Assembly: GCA_017404385.1 (NCBI GenBank) | Contig: JAFRCK010000023.1 | Location: forward strand, 186,001 to 250,000 | DNA: 64,000 nucleotides | Source of the DNA: Bacilli bacterium | GTDB lineage: Bacteria > Bacillota_I > Bacilli_A > RF39 > UBA660 | Direction: 5' to 3' | In this document: positions 1-7,373 of the stretch, in pieces | Position numbering within the stretch: the first letter of the stretch is position 1 | How the letters are laid out: each line of letters opens with the position of its first letter | Made by a program: the position numbers and the translations under genes | The notes under the pieces: model-generated | What the model saw: only the letters and a program-made list of their open reading frames with translations | Databases searched by the model: none | What the model was told of the DNA's origin: nothing

Positions 1-1
1 T

Positions 2-595
2 AATTTTAATAAGGATGTTTTAGAAAATGAAATAAAGGATCTAAATAATCAAATTAATGATTTAAAAAGAATGAATGAAATTGACAATGTATTATCAGAT
101 AAAATTAATATAAATGCATCAATTATTAAACGAAGTCCAAATTATTGGTATGATATTATAACAATTAATAAAGGGAAGAAAGATGGCGTTAAAAAAGGAT
201 TTGGTGTAATATCTAATAATGGTTTGATTGGTGAAATTATAACTGTTAATAATCATTCTAGTGAAGTAAGATTAATATGTAATACTAGTGAAAATTATAT
301 ATCGGCAAAATTTTCATATGAAGGAAAAGATTATTATGGAATTATTAAAGAATATAATTTAATAAAAAATGAATTATATTTAGAAAATGTTATAGGTGAT
401 TTAAATAATATATCTAATATAGATATAGTCACATCTGGTTTATCAAACAATATTCCAAGCGGTATATTAATTGGTAAAATTAAAGATATAAAAAAAGATG
501 AATTCAATTTATCTAATACTTTAATTATTACACCATCTGCGGATTTTAATGATATAAATTTAGTTAGAGTAGTTGGCTTAGTAGGTGTAAGATGA
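2..595 (+). CDS. mreC: Rod shape-determining protein MreC (5' end outside window)
   Basis: MreC is the periplasmic scaffold of the elongasome; it links MreB filaments to cell wall synthases. The frame is open from base 2, so the start and the membrane anchor lie upstream of the window. The first visible residues (rich in E, K, N, with a heptad-like pattern) look like the end of the MreC coiled coil. They are followed by the beta-barrel core, with typical stretches such as KKDGVKKGFGVISNNGLIG and a C-terminal DINLVRVVGLV. The last codon overlaps the mreD start (ATGA), so the two are probably translationally coupled. Identity rests on the core pattern plus the mreD neighbour. Confidence 0.9.
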   Translation, partial: NFNKDVLENEIKDLNNQINDLKRMNEIDNVLSDKININASIIKRSPNYWYDIITINKGKKDGVKKGFGVISNNGLIGEIITVNNHSSEVRLICNTSENYISAKFSYEGKDYYGIIKEYNLIKNELYLENVIGDLNNISNIDIVTSGLSNNIPSGILIGKIKDIKKDEFNLSNTLIITPSADFNDINLVRVVGLVGVR

Positions 596-1035
596 TTACT
601 TTTTTATCAGTTTTTATCGATTTAATAATTAATAATATTATAAAAAGAAATTCACTATTCTTACCATTATTTTCATTAATGTCTATCTTATTTATTGAAA
701 AAAAAGATAAATATAAGTACTTATTAAAAGTATCTATAATTGGAATAATCTATGATATTTTCTATAGTAATTTTTATATTTTAAATGGAATTATTTTCTT
801 TTTATTAGGTTTAATCACTTATTATTTTTATAAAAAGTATAAACCAAGTATTATTATTAACACTTTATATGCATTATTTCTGATAGTTAGTTACCAATTA
901 TTATTGTTTTTAATTTATAACATTACAAAATATAGAATAATTAATATTAGTGAATTAATATTTATTATATATCATTATTTAATTATAAATATAATATATG
1001 TTTTGATTATGTCTATTATTAGAAAAAGAACTTAA
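592..1035 (+). CDS. mreD: Rod shape-determining protein MreD
   Basis: A 147-residue, very hydrophobic protein with about five membrane segments, in the size range of MreD (about 160-170 residues). MreD is the integral membrane partner of MreC in the elongasome. The sequence itself is poorly conserved, as is usual for MreD, so the call depends mainly on length, topology and the 4-base ATGA overlap with mreC. A terminator hairpin begins inside its last codons, ending the mre transcript here. Confidence 0.85.
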   Translation: MITFLSVFIDLIINNIIKRNSLFLPLFSLMSILFIEKKDKYKYLLKVSIIGIIYDIFYSNFYILNGIIFFLLGLITYYFYKKYKPSIIINTLYALFLIVSYQLLLFLIYNITKYRIINISELIFIIYHYLIINIIYVLIMSIIRKRT

Positions 1036-1053
1036 TGTTCTTTTTCTTTTTTT
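1021..1053 (+). terminator. Rho-independent terminator after mreD
   Basis: An 11-bp perfect stem (AGAAAAAGAAC / GTTCTTTTTCT) with a 5-base loop is followed by six T. The stop codon of mreD lies inside the hairpin. The stem is AT-rich, so some readthrough into the spoIVF genes is possible. Confidence 0.8.
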
Positions 1054-1081
1054 AATTCATATATATTAATAGGTGAATATA

Positions 1082-1639
1082 ATGAAACAAAAAAATGTTG
1101 TAAATAAAATAGTTAAATCTTCAATTTTAAAAACTACTATTATTATTGTTTTAGTAATATTTGGTTCCTTAATTACTAGAAAAAGTTTAAGAATTAAAAA
1201 TTTAATATTTAATAATGTATATAATAAATATATGAGTTTTGCAGCAATAAAAAAAATATATAATAAATATTTAGGTGATGTTATACCTTTTCAAGATGTT
1301 ATTAAAACTGAGACAGTTTATTCAGATAAAATTAGATATAATGATATTAGTACATTTAATAATGGTGTTAAACTTTCATTAGATAATAATTATGCGATTC
1401 CTATATTAAAGGATGGTATAGTTATATTTATTGGAAATAAAGATGAATTAAATAGAACTGTTATTATTCAAGACGAAAATGGGGTAGATACATATTATGG
1501 CAATCTATCTAAAGTAAATGTAAAACTATATGATTATGTAAAGAAAAATGATCTTTTAGGAGAAGCTGATAATAATACTTTATATCTATTATTTCAAAAA
1601 GGTGAAGAATATCTTGATTATAAAGAATTTCTTAAATAA
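1082..1639 (+). CDS. spoIVFA: SpoIVFA-like degenerate M23/LytM protein
   Basis: 185 residues: a short basic N-terminus, one membrane segment at about residues 18-36, then a C-terminal half with the fold pattern of an M23/LytM domain (GIVIFIGNKDEL..TVIIQDENGVDTYYGNLS). The zinc ligands of active M23 peptidases (HxxxD, HxH) are absent. This is the arrangement of SpoIVFA, which inhibits and anchors the SpoIVFB protease in the outer forespore membrane and is cleaved by SpoIVB. The next gene is spoIVFB, overlapping by 26 bases, and spoIVB is at 49.9 kb. I chose ATG 1082 because AGGTG at 1071-1075 fits it; the GTG at 1073 is the Shine-Dalgarno itself. Sequence similarity is weak, so context carries much of the call. 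Confidence 0.72.
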   Translation: MKQKNVVNKIVKSSILKTTIIIVLVIFGSLITRKSLRIKNLIFNNVYNKYMSFAAIKKIYNKYLGDVIPFQDVIKTETVYSDKIRYNDISTFNNGVKLSLDNNYAIPILKDGIVIFIGNKDELNRTVIIQDENGVDTYYGNLSKVNVKLYDYVKKNDLLGEADNNTLYLLFQKGEEYLDYKEFLK

Positions 1640-2375
1640 AATTCATTTTGATAAAATTACTTATATATTTATATTTTTATGTTTAATAACTGGTTTATTT
1701 AAAGAAATTATTGGTATTATGTTGCTCATTATAATTCATGAACTAGGCCATTTTATTATGGCGTATTGTTACCATATCAATGTTAGGTCTATAAATATAT
1801 ATCCTTTTGGTGGTGTTATAAAGTATGATAGTGTTATAGATAGACCATTTAAGGAAGAATTGCTAATTAATATAATGGGACCTGTTTTTCAAATTGTTTT
1901 ATATATAGTAATTTGTTTATTATATAAAAATTATTTAATTAGTGATTATTTTTTTAATATATTTAAAAACTATCATTATTCGATGCTTTTATTAAATATT
2001 ATGCCAGTTATTCCGTTAGATGGTTCTAAAATATTAAATATATTTCTTAATAAATTATTTAACTTTCAGTTATCTTATAAAATGCTTTTTTATATATCAG
2101 TTATAATTACAATAGTACTTGTTATATATTTTAATAATTATAGTTATATATTTGTTATTAGTTTTATTATAATAGAACTAATTTATTATATTAAAAATAA
2201 GAATTATATATTTAATAGATTTATATATGAAAGATATTTGTATGAAAATAGATTTAAAAAGTATAAAAAAGTAAAGTCTATTGATAAAATGTATAGAAAT
2301 AAAAAAAATCTTATAAAATATAATAAGATTTATATAACTGAAAAGGAATGTATTAAAAAAATAAAAGGAGTGTAA
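1614..2375 (+). CDS. spoIVFB: Stage IV sporulation intramembrane metalloprotease SpoIVFB (M50)
   Basis: SpoIVFB is the site-2-type protease that cleaves pro-sigma-K in the mother cell. The protein has several membrane segments, the zinc motif HELGH at about residues 42-46 inside a hydrophobic helix, the downstream INIYPFGGVIKYDS stretch seen in SpoIVFB, and the second metal site LLNIMPVIPLDG. The C-terminus is a long basic tail. A GTG at 1602 also opens the frame, but it lies inside the Shine-Dalgarno AGGTGA (1600-1605). That site is correctly spaced for TTG 1614, giving a 253-residue protein whose beginning matches the family better. Partner genes: the upstream SpoIVFA-like gene and the distant spoIVB. 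Confidence 0.9.
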   Translation: MIIKNFLNKIHFDKITYIFIFLCLITGLFKEIIGIMLLIIIHELGHFIMAYCYHINVRSINIYPFGGVIKYDSVIDRPFKEELLINIMGPVFQIVLYIVICLLYKNYLISDYFFNIFKNYHYSMLLLNIMPVIPLDGSKILNIFLNKLFNFQLSYKMLFYISVIITIVLVIYFNNYSYIFVISFIIIELIYYIKNKNYIFNRFIYERYLYENRFKKYKKVKSIDKMYRNKKNLIKYNKIYITEKECIKKIKGV

Positions 2376-2378
2376 CTC

Positions 2379-2540
2379 CTAATATGGTCTATAATATGGT
2401 CCATAATAATATGGATATGGGTAATAATAGTTAGGCCTATTGTTATTATAGAATAGTGGAGTCACTAATGCACCAGTGATTCCTCCTAGTATAAATGGAC
2501 CAAAGAAACCACTTCTATATCCAAAATTCCTATTATTCAT
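2379..2540 (-). CDS. Small Gly/Tyr/Asn-rich protein (possible spore-associated)
   Basis: A 53-residue frame. GGAG at 2549-2552 lies 8 bases before ATG 2540. It begins MNNRNFGYRSGFFGPFILGG, has a short Gly/Ala hydrophobic patch, then a tail dominated by Tyr, Pro and Asn (NYYYPYPYYYGPYYRPY). Small proteins with this composition are common among spore coat or surface proteins of Bacilli, and it sits between spoIVFB and spoIIM, but the function is not known. It runs opposite to its neighbours and ends 4 bases from the convergent spoIVFB stop. The Shine-Dalgarno, the compositional bias and the clean use of the gap support it as a real gene. Confidence 0.65.
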   Translation of the reverse strand: MNNRNFGYRSGFFGPFILGGITGALVTPLFYNNNRPNYYYPYPYYYGPYYRPY

Positions 2541-2635
2541 TAGAACAGCTCCTTTCATATTATAGTATGTATTTTTATATAAAAAGTTCTATTTATAAAC
2601 TTAATACATATATTTAAGTAAAAGGAGAATAAAAA

Positions 2636-3268
2636 ATGAAAGAACTGTACTCTAAATATATTAATGAAATTAAAAGTAAGAAAGTAATATTTATATCAGT
2701 TATTTTATTGTTAGTACTTGGTTTATTATTTGGTAGTTTATATATTACTATTATTAGTAATGAAGATAAAAAATATATAAATGATTCTGTTTATAATTAT
2801 TTTAATAGTTTTAATACTATTAGTTTTTCTGATAAATTAAAGATATTTAAAGAATCATTAATTAGTAATATAACTTATTTTTGTTTAATATGGGCATTAG
2901 GTATATCTATTATTGGATTACCTGTAGTTTATATTATGACTTTTTTTAAATCATTTATAGTTGGTTTTAGTATAGCTAGTATATTTGCTAAGTATAAATT
3001 TAGTGGACTATTGGGCATATTAGTCTATTTATTTCCAAATAAGTTAATAATACTTATTTTAGGCCTATTTTTAGCTATATATTCAGTTAATATATCACTT
3101 TCATTAGTAAATAATGCTTTTAAAAAGAAAACAGTTAATTTTGCCTCTTTTATGGGTAAATATGTATTTTTGTTATTAGTATGTATTTTAATATGTATTA
3201 TTTGTTCAATATTTGAAGCTTTTATATCACCATATTTATATAAATTAATTATTAATTTACTTAAATAA
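2636..3268 (+). CDS. spoIIM: Stage II sporulation protein M
   Basis: 210 residues with about five membrane helices and a hydrophilic loop after the first one. This is the topology and length of SpoIIM, the membrane component of the SpoIIDMP peptidoglycan-remodelling complex that drives engulfment of the forespore. Recognisable family stretches are the LIWALGISIIGLPVVYIMTFFKSFIVGFS core and the GLLGILVYLFPNKLI segment. An AAAGGAGAA Shine-Dalgarno lies 7 bases upstream. spoIID and spoIIP are not in the window. SpoIIM-like proteins also exist in non-sporulating bacteria, but here other sporulation genes are close by. Confidence 0.85.
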   Translation: MKELYSKYINEIKSKKVIFISVILLLVLGLLFGSLYITIISNEDKKYINDSVYNYFNSFNTISFSDKLKIFKESLISNITYFCLIWALGISIIGLPVVYIMTFFKSFIVGFSIASIFAKYKFSGLLGILVYLFPNKLIILILGLFLAIYSVNISLSLVNNAFKKKTVNFASFMGKYVFLLLVCILICIICSIFEAFISPYLYKLIINLLK

Positions 3269-3284
3269 GTTTTTATTGTATAAT
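3257..3284 (+). promoter_or_regulatory. Predicted sigma-A promoter of mnmA
   Basis: TTACTT (3257-3262), a 16-base spacer and a perfect TATAAT (3279-3284). It lies over the end of spoIIM and 26 bases before the mnmA start. Confidence 0.55.
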
Positions 3285-3309
3285 ATTTGCAGAAAAAAAG
3301 GTGAATATT

Positions 3310-4413
3310 ATGAAAAAAGTAATAGTTGGTATTAGTGGTGGAGTAGATTCTATAGTATCTGCATATTTATTAAAAGAACAAGGGTATGAGGTAGAAGGTC
3401 TATTTATGAGAAACTGGGATTCATCTATTAATAATGATATTAATGGTAATCCTACTTTAAATAATAATATTTGTTCTCAAGAACAAGATTATAATGACGC
3501 TGTTGAAGTATGTAAAAAATTAGGAATTAAATTACATAGAATAGATTTTATTAAAGAATATTGGGATTATGTATTTACATATTTTCTTGATGAATTAAAA
3601 AAAGGTAGAACTCCTAATCCAGATATTATGTGTAATAAATATATTAAATTTGATATGTTTAAAAAAGAAGCAGATAAATTAGGCGCTGATTACATCGCAA
3701 CTGGTCACTATGCAAAGATGAAAGATGGTAAATTATATAAAGCTAAAGATGAAAATAAAGATCAAACATATTTTTTATCACAAGTATCAAAAGAACAATT
3801 ATCTAATGTAATATTCCCACTTGGGGATATGTTAAAACCTGATGTAAGAAAATTAGCTAAAAAACTTGGTTTAATAGTCGCAGAAAAGAAAGATTCAACT
3901 GGTATATGTTTTATTGGAGAACGTAATTTTAAAGACTTTTTAACAAATTATTTACCTAATACTCCAGGTAAAGTAGTAGATATAGATACTAACGAAGTAA
4001 TAGGAGATCATGTTGGACTTATGTATTATACAATTGGTCAAAGAAGAGGATTAAATATTGGTGGTAATGAAGATAGATTATACGTGGTTGGTAAAGATCT
4101 AGATAAAAACATATTATATGTATCTTTAGGAGATGATACTAAGTATTTACAATCTACTTCATCTTTAATTGAAGAAGTAAATTTTATATCTGATGAAAGA
4201 CCTACTAAAGCTACAGCTAAATTTAGATATAGACAAAAAGAAATTCCAGTTGAAATTGAGTATGTTGATGATAAACATATAATAGTACATTATGATAATG
4301 TTAAATCGGTAACCCCAGGTCAAGCATGTGTTCTTTATTTAGGAGAAGAATGTCTAGGTGGTGGAATTATTAAAGAAGTCCGTAAGGATGATAAAAAACT
4401 ATGGTATTTATAA
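3310..4413 (+). CDS. mnmA: tRNA-specific 2-thiouridylase MnmA
   Basis: MnmA puts the 2-thio group on U34 of Lys, Glu and Gln tRNAs, using ATP and a persulfide sulfur relay. The 367-residue protein shows the PP-loop SGGVDS at residues 9-14, the catalytic Cys108 in PDIMCNKYIKF, the second catalytic Cys200 in STGICFIGER, TGHYAK at 131-136 and DQTYFLSQV. The start is ATG 3310, served by AAAAGGTGA; the GTG at 3301 overlaps that site. yvcK follows after 9 bases with its own Shine-Dalgarno, so the two likely share a transcript. Confidence 0.97.
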   Translation: MKKVIVGISGGVDSIVSAYLLKEQGYEVEGLFMRNWDSSINNDINGNPTLNNNICSQEQDYNDAVEVCKKLGIKLHRIDFIKEYWDYVFTYFLDELKKGRTPNPDIMCNKYIKFDMFKKEADKLGADYIATGHYAKMKDGKLYKAKDENKDQTYFLSQVSKEQLSNVIFPLGDMLKPDVRKLAKKLGLIVAEKKDSTGICFIGERNFKDFLTNYLPNTPGKVVDIDTNEVIGDHVGLMYYTIGQRRGLNIGGNEDRLYVVGKDLDKNILYVSLGDDTKYLQSTSSLIEEVNFISDERPTKATAKFRYRQKEIPVEIEYVDDKHIIVHYDNVKSVTPGQACVLYLGEECLGGGIIKEVRKDDKKLWYL

Positions 4414-4422
4414 GGTGATATA

Positions 4423-5361
4423 ATGAAAAAAGTAACTGTTTTTGGTGGTGGAACAGGAATGTCTACACTACTAAGAGGTTTAAAAGAATTCCCCGTTGAT
4501 TTAAGAGCGGTTGTATCAGTTTGTGATGATGGCAGATCTACTGGTAAACTTAGAAAAGAATTTAATATACCCGCAATGGGTGATATTAGAAAAGTAATGA
4601 TAAGTTTGGCAACTACTGAGCCATTAATGGAAAAAATATTAGATTATAGATTTAGTACTTGTTCAGATTTAAATGAACACGCTGTAGGGAATTTATTACT
4701 AACCGCTGGATCTCAAGTAACAGGTAATTTGTCTGATGGTATAACAGCAATAAGTAAAGTTTTAAATTTAAAAGGTAAAGTAATACCTTTTTCTGAAGAT
4801 AATGTTACATTAGCAGCTAAGATGGAAGATGGTTCTATTGTTATAGGAGAAAGTGAAATAACTAAAAGTCCTCTTAAAATAAAAAAAGTATATTATGAAA
4901 AGAAAGCTAAAGTATGTGATGCAGTTTTAGATTCAATTAAAGAATCAGATTTAATTATTTTTAGTATGGGTTCTTTATATACTAGTATTATTCCTAATTT
5001 ATTAAGTAAAGATGTCATTAATGAAATTGATAAAAGTAATGCTAAAATAATGTATGTATGTAATATGATGAGTCAACCAGGGGAGACTGATAACTTTAAA
5101 GTAAGTGAGCATATCAAAGTAATTAATAGTTATTTAGGAAAAAGAAAGATTGATATAGTAATTGCTAATTCTGGTAAAATTGATCCTGAAATAGCAGAAA
5201 AATACGCTACAGAGGAACAAAAAGATCCAATTTTAGTTGATTCTGATAATATTAAATGTGAATTAAAAACTGGTAATTATGTAACTATTGAGGATAATAT
5301 GATTAGGCACAATGTAATTAAACTTTCATTAGATATATTTTCATATTTATTAGATATATAA
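4423..5361 (+). CDS. yvcK: YvcK/GlmR family protein
   Basis: 312 residues, N-terminus KKVTVFGGGTGMSTLLRGLK, followed by VSVCDDGRSTGKLR and GDIRKVMISLA. These are the signature stretches of the YvcK (GlmR) family, related to CofD 2-phospho-lactate transferases. In Bacillus YvcK binds UDP-GlcNAc, stimulates GlmS and is needed for growth on gluconeogenic carbon sources; it also influences cell wall assembly. In Bacillus it is usually next to rapZ and whiA; neither is here, and mnmA precedes it instead. A strong terminator begins at its stop codon. Confidence 0.93.
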   Translation: MKKVTVFGGGTGMSTLLRGLKEFPVDLRAVVSVCDDGRSTGKLRKEFNIPAMGDIRKVMISLATTEPLMEKILDYRFSTCSDLNEHAVGNLLLTAGSQVTGNLSDGITAISKVLNLKGKVIPFSEDNVTLAAKMEDGSIVIGESEITKSPLKIKKVYYEKKAKVCDAVLDSIKESDLIIFSMGSLYTSIIPNLLSKDVINEIDKSNAKIMYVCNMMSQPGETDNFKVSEHIKVINSYLGKRKIDIVIANSGKIDPEIAEKYATEEQKDPILVDSDNIKCELKTGNYVTIEDNMIRHNVIKLSLDIFSYLLDI

Positions 5362-5386
5362 GATATAGTTTTCTATATCTTTTTTT
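5361..5386 (+). terminator. Terminator of mnmA-yvcK
   Basis: AGATATAG / CTATATCT, an 8-bp stem with a TTTT loop, followed by six T. It starts on the last base of the yvcK stop. Confidence 0.85.
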
Positions 5387-5437
5387 GTGTAAAGAAATAG
5401 AGTAGAGTAGTAAAATAATTTTTTTCTTTACCTTTAC

Positions 5438-5466
5438 TTGACATATAATTTAACATGATATAAAAT
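5438..5466 (+). promoter_or_regulatory. Consensus sigma-A promoter of the HTH gene
   Basis: A perfect TTGACA (5438-5443), a 17-base spacer and TAAAAT (5461-5466). Just upstream, GTAAAGAAA (5389-5397) and TTTCTTTAC (5423-5431) form a 9-bp inverted repeat. It could be an operator or a second weak terminator. Confidence 0.8.
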
Positions 5467-5493
5467 TAATATATACTAGGGAGGTATGTTTAG

Positions 5494-6258
5494 ATGATGG
5501 AAAAAATTAATGATATATTAAGTGAAGCTGGTGTATCTAAAGTAAAATTAGCAAAGTATTTAGGTGTTAGTAGACAAATGGTATATAATTACCTAGAAAT
5601 GGATACAATAAATGATTGGCCACTTGAAAAAAGAATGAAGTTATTAAATCTATTAAGTATTAAATCATCTGATGAAATAAAAGATTTAAAAATAGATAAT
5701 GATTTTATAAGACACGTTAATAATTTAATTAATGATGAGTCCTCTACCCTTGTAGAGAAGGGTAATTTGTATTTTGATGGAATCAAAGCAAATGATCAAA
5801 AAGTATTAAATGATATTATATATTTATTAAAAGATAGATTATCAGCAAATGATGAAGAATCTAGTAATATTTGTAGATATTTATATTATTTTTTAGAAAC
5901 ATTAGAAACAACACCTGAAACAAAATATTTACTAGCATATACTGCTAAGACAACTGGTTTTATTTCTGCAGATGAATATGTATTTGATGCAGATAACCAA
6001 TTTGCATTTGAAAGTATATTCTATTCAGCTTTATTAATGTATACAAATGGTAGTGCATCGAGAGATAAATTAATTGAAGTTCATAAGAAATTTGAACAAG
6101 CTATGGAAATTAAACATGAAGAAAAATTATCTAGAACTCAAGAATTATATACTACGCAAGCACAAGCATTAAAAGAATTAGGCTATACTGAATTAACAAA
6201 AGATAATGCTGATGAAGTATTAGAAAAAATGGCTGAAATTGAATCTAGAAGAATATAA
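5494..6258 (+). CDS. HTH (XRE/Cro-like) domain protein of unknown role
   Basis: 254 residues. Residues about 13-35 (GVSKVKLAKYLGVSRQMVYN) form a helix-turn-helix of the Cro/XRE type; the rest is acidic and mostly helical, with no domain I recognise. The start is ATG 5494, 9 bases after AGGGAGG; a second ATG at 5497 is possible. It is monocistronic, with its own strong promoter. Inside the gene (5742-5764) lies a compact GC-richer stretch that can form two mutually exclusive hairpins. It is built from codons that are uncommon nearby (TCC, ACC, CTT, GAG, AAG). It is likely a DNA-binding regulator; the target is unknown. Confidence 0.72.
   Translation: MMEKINDILSEAGVSKVKLAKYLGVSRQMVYNYLEMDTINDWPLEKRMKLLNLLSIKSSDEIKDLKIDNDFIRHVNNLINDESSTLVEKGNLYFDGIKANDQKVLNDIIYLLKDRLSANDEESSNICRYLYYFLETLETTPETKYLLAYTAKTTGFISADEYVFDADNQFAFESIFYSALLMYTNGSASRDKLIEVHKKFEQAMEIKHEEKLSRTQELYTTQAQALKELGYTELTKDNADEVLEKMAEIESRRI
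5742..5764. repeat. Two overlapping inverted repeats inside the HTH gene
   Basis: CTCTAC (5742-5747) pairs with GTAGAG (5752-5757). Alternatively TACCCTT (5745-5751) pairs with AAGGGTA (5758-5764). Both are perfect, and they exclude each other because they share bases. Confidence 0.7.
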
Positions 6259-6314
6259 TATTAATTTCATATAATAATTATTATGTAAACTAATAAATGT
6301 TTTAAAGAAATAAT

Positions 6315-6342
6315 AAAAGGAAAGTATTACTACTCTCCTTTT
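6315..6342. terminator. Bidirectional terminator between convergent genes
   Basis: A 12-base stem (AAAAGGAAAGTA / TACTCTCCTTTT) with one mispaired (A/C, or G-U in the other transcript) position and a 4-base loop. It has T runs on both strands. It separates the HTH gene from the minus-strand membrane protein, whose stop codon it contains. Confidence 0.75.
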
Positions 6343-6773
6343 TTATTATTTTTATTTATTGTTTCTTTTACATTATTAGCTATATCTTCTAATCCTTCAC
6401 CAACTGTTTTAATTACATCTGTAACAACTGGTTCAGCTTTATTAAATGTTTCTTTTGCTTTAGGTATAATTGTTTCTTTAGTGTATGATTTAATCTTTTT
6501 ATTATTAATAACAATTAATACTATACCAGATATTGTTAAACCATTACCAACTAGAAGTAATAATCCAGCTATCATTAATCCTAATAAATGTGCTATTGAT
6601 CCACTAAAATTTAAATTAACTAATAATTTATTAAAATCTACATATGAAACTAATACTAATAATATACTAAATAATATTAAACCTATACCAACACTTAATA
6701 GCGTAATTCCTAATTTTTTCTTCTTTTCACTTTCTAATATATTAGTATCAACTAACTCATTTTTATTCTTCAT
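6330..6773 (-). CDS. Small membrane protein of unknown function
   Basis: 147 residues with two membrane helices (about 22-45 and 63-88) joined by a short outside loop, then a basic, helical C-terminal tail containing ETFNKAEPVVTDVIKTVGEGLEDIANNVKETINK, which looks amphipathic. There is no family I recognise. It lies 13 bases downstream of the basic protein at 6787-7302 and is probably co-transcribed from the promoter at 7342-7370. Confidence 0.6.
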   Translation of the reverse strand: MKNKNELVDTNILESEKKKKLGITLLSVGIGLILFSILLVLVSYVDFNKLLVNLNFSGSIAHLLGLMIAGLLLLVGNGLTISGIVLIVINNKKIKSYTKETIIPKAKETFNKAEPVVTDVIKTVGEGLEDIANNVKETINKNNKKGE

Positions 6774-6786
6774 ACTCTACTCCTCT

Positions 6787-7302
6787 TTACCCTACTCTTC
6801 TCTTATTATTATCTTTATTCTTTTGTTTTCTTTCTTCTAATTTTAATATTAATTTTTTAATATTTTGTTTATCTTTTAATTGTTTTTCTTTTATGAATGA
6901 TCTATTAGCTTCTTCAGGTATTAGATCACTTGATATTTTCTTAATATCACCAATACTGCATATATATTCAGATACATCTGTATAATTCTCAATTACATTA
7001 ATTTTTCTTTCTGTACCATCTGGTAATTTTTCTCTTGTTTTAAACTTTTTAGCGTTTTTAAAGTTAACTATCAAGAATCTTAATCTCTTATTATCATAAG
7101 GATAAAATTCTTTTATAATATGTACATTTTCAGTATTATATCTATTAGAAGTTATTGTATATACTTTACCATAATAATCAGAACCACAAATATAGACACG
7201 ATTTTTTCTAATGTGGTAGTGATCATTATTGGCACCAGCAACAATATCAGCTCTTTTATCTAATAAATCAGAATTTCTTTTGATTCTATTTTTTCTTGCC
7301 AT
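6787..7302 (-). CDS. Basic protein of unknown function
   Basis: 171 residues, strongly basic at both ends (MARKNRIKRNSDLLDKR and KKLILKLEERKQKNKDNNKRR), with a central beta-rich part (HYHIRKNRVYICGSDYYGKV). The terminal charges suggest nucleic acid or ribosome contact, but that is inference only. A Shine-Dalgarno AAAGGAG lies 9 bases before the ATG, and a consensus promoter is 40 bases upstream. I do not recognise the family. Confidence 0.6.
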   Translation of the reverse strand: MARKNRIKRNSDLLDKRADIVAGANNDHYHIRKNRVYICGSDYYGKVYTITSNRYNTENVHIIKEFYPYDNKRLRFLIVNFKNAKKFKTREKLPDGTERKINVIENYTDVSEYICSIGDIKKISSDLIPEEANRSFIKEKQLKDKQNIKKLILKLEERKQKNKDNNKRRVG

Positions 7303-7341
7303 ATTTATGCTCCTTTCCCCCTAATATTTCTTAGGACTTTT

Positions 7342-7370
7342 ATTATATTATAAAGCATATTAAAAGTCAA
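7342..7370 (-). promoter_or_regulatory. Consensus promoter for 7302-6330 genes
   Basis: Minus strand TTGACT (7365-7370), a 17-base spacer and TATAAT (7342-7347). The -35 box abuts the stop codon of the upstream gene. The leader contains a small CCTAA/TTAGG hairpin. Confidence 0.8.
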
Positions 7371-7373
7371 ATT

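Noticed and set aside
2561-2569. CATACTATA on the minus strand before the Tyr-rich small gene, resembling a sigma-E/sigma-K -10 box
   Set aside because: It would place the transcription start on or after the ribosome site, and no matching -35 is clear. In AT-rich DNA such a match is easily random.
6481-6840. 119-codon plus-strand frame across two minus-strand genes
   Set aside because: Low-complexity mirror of two better-supported genes; no ribosome site or promoter.
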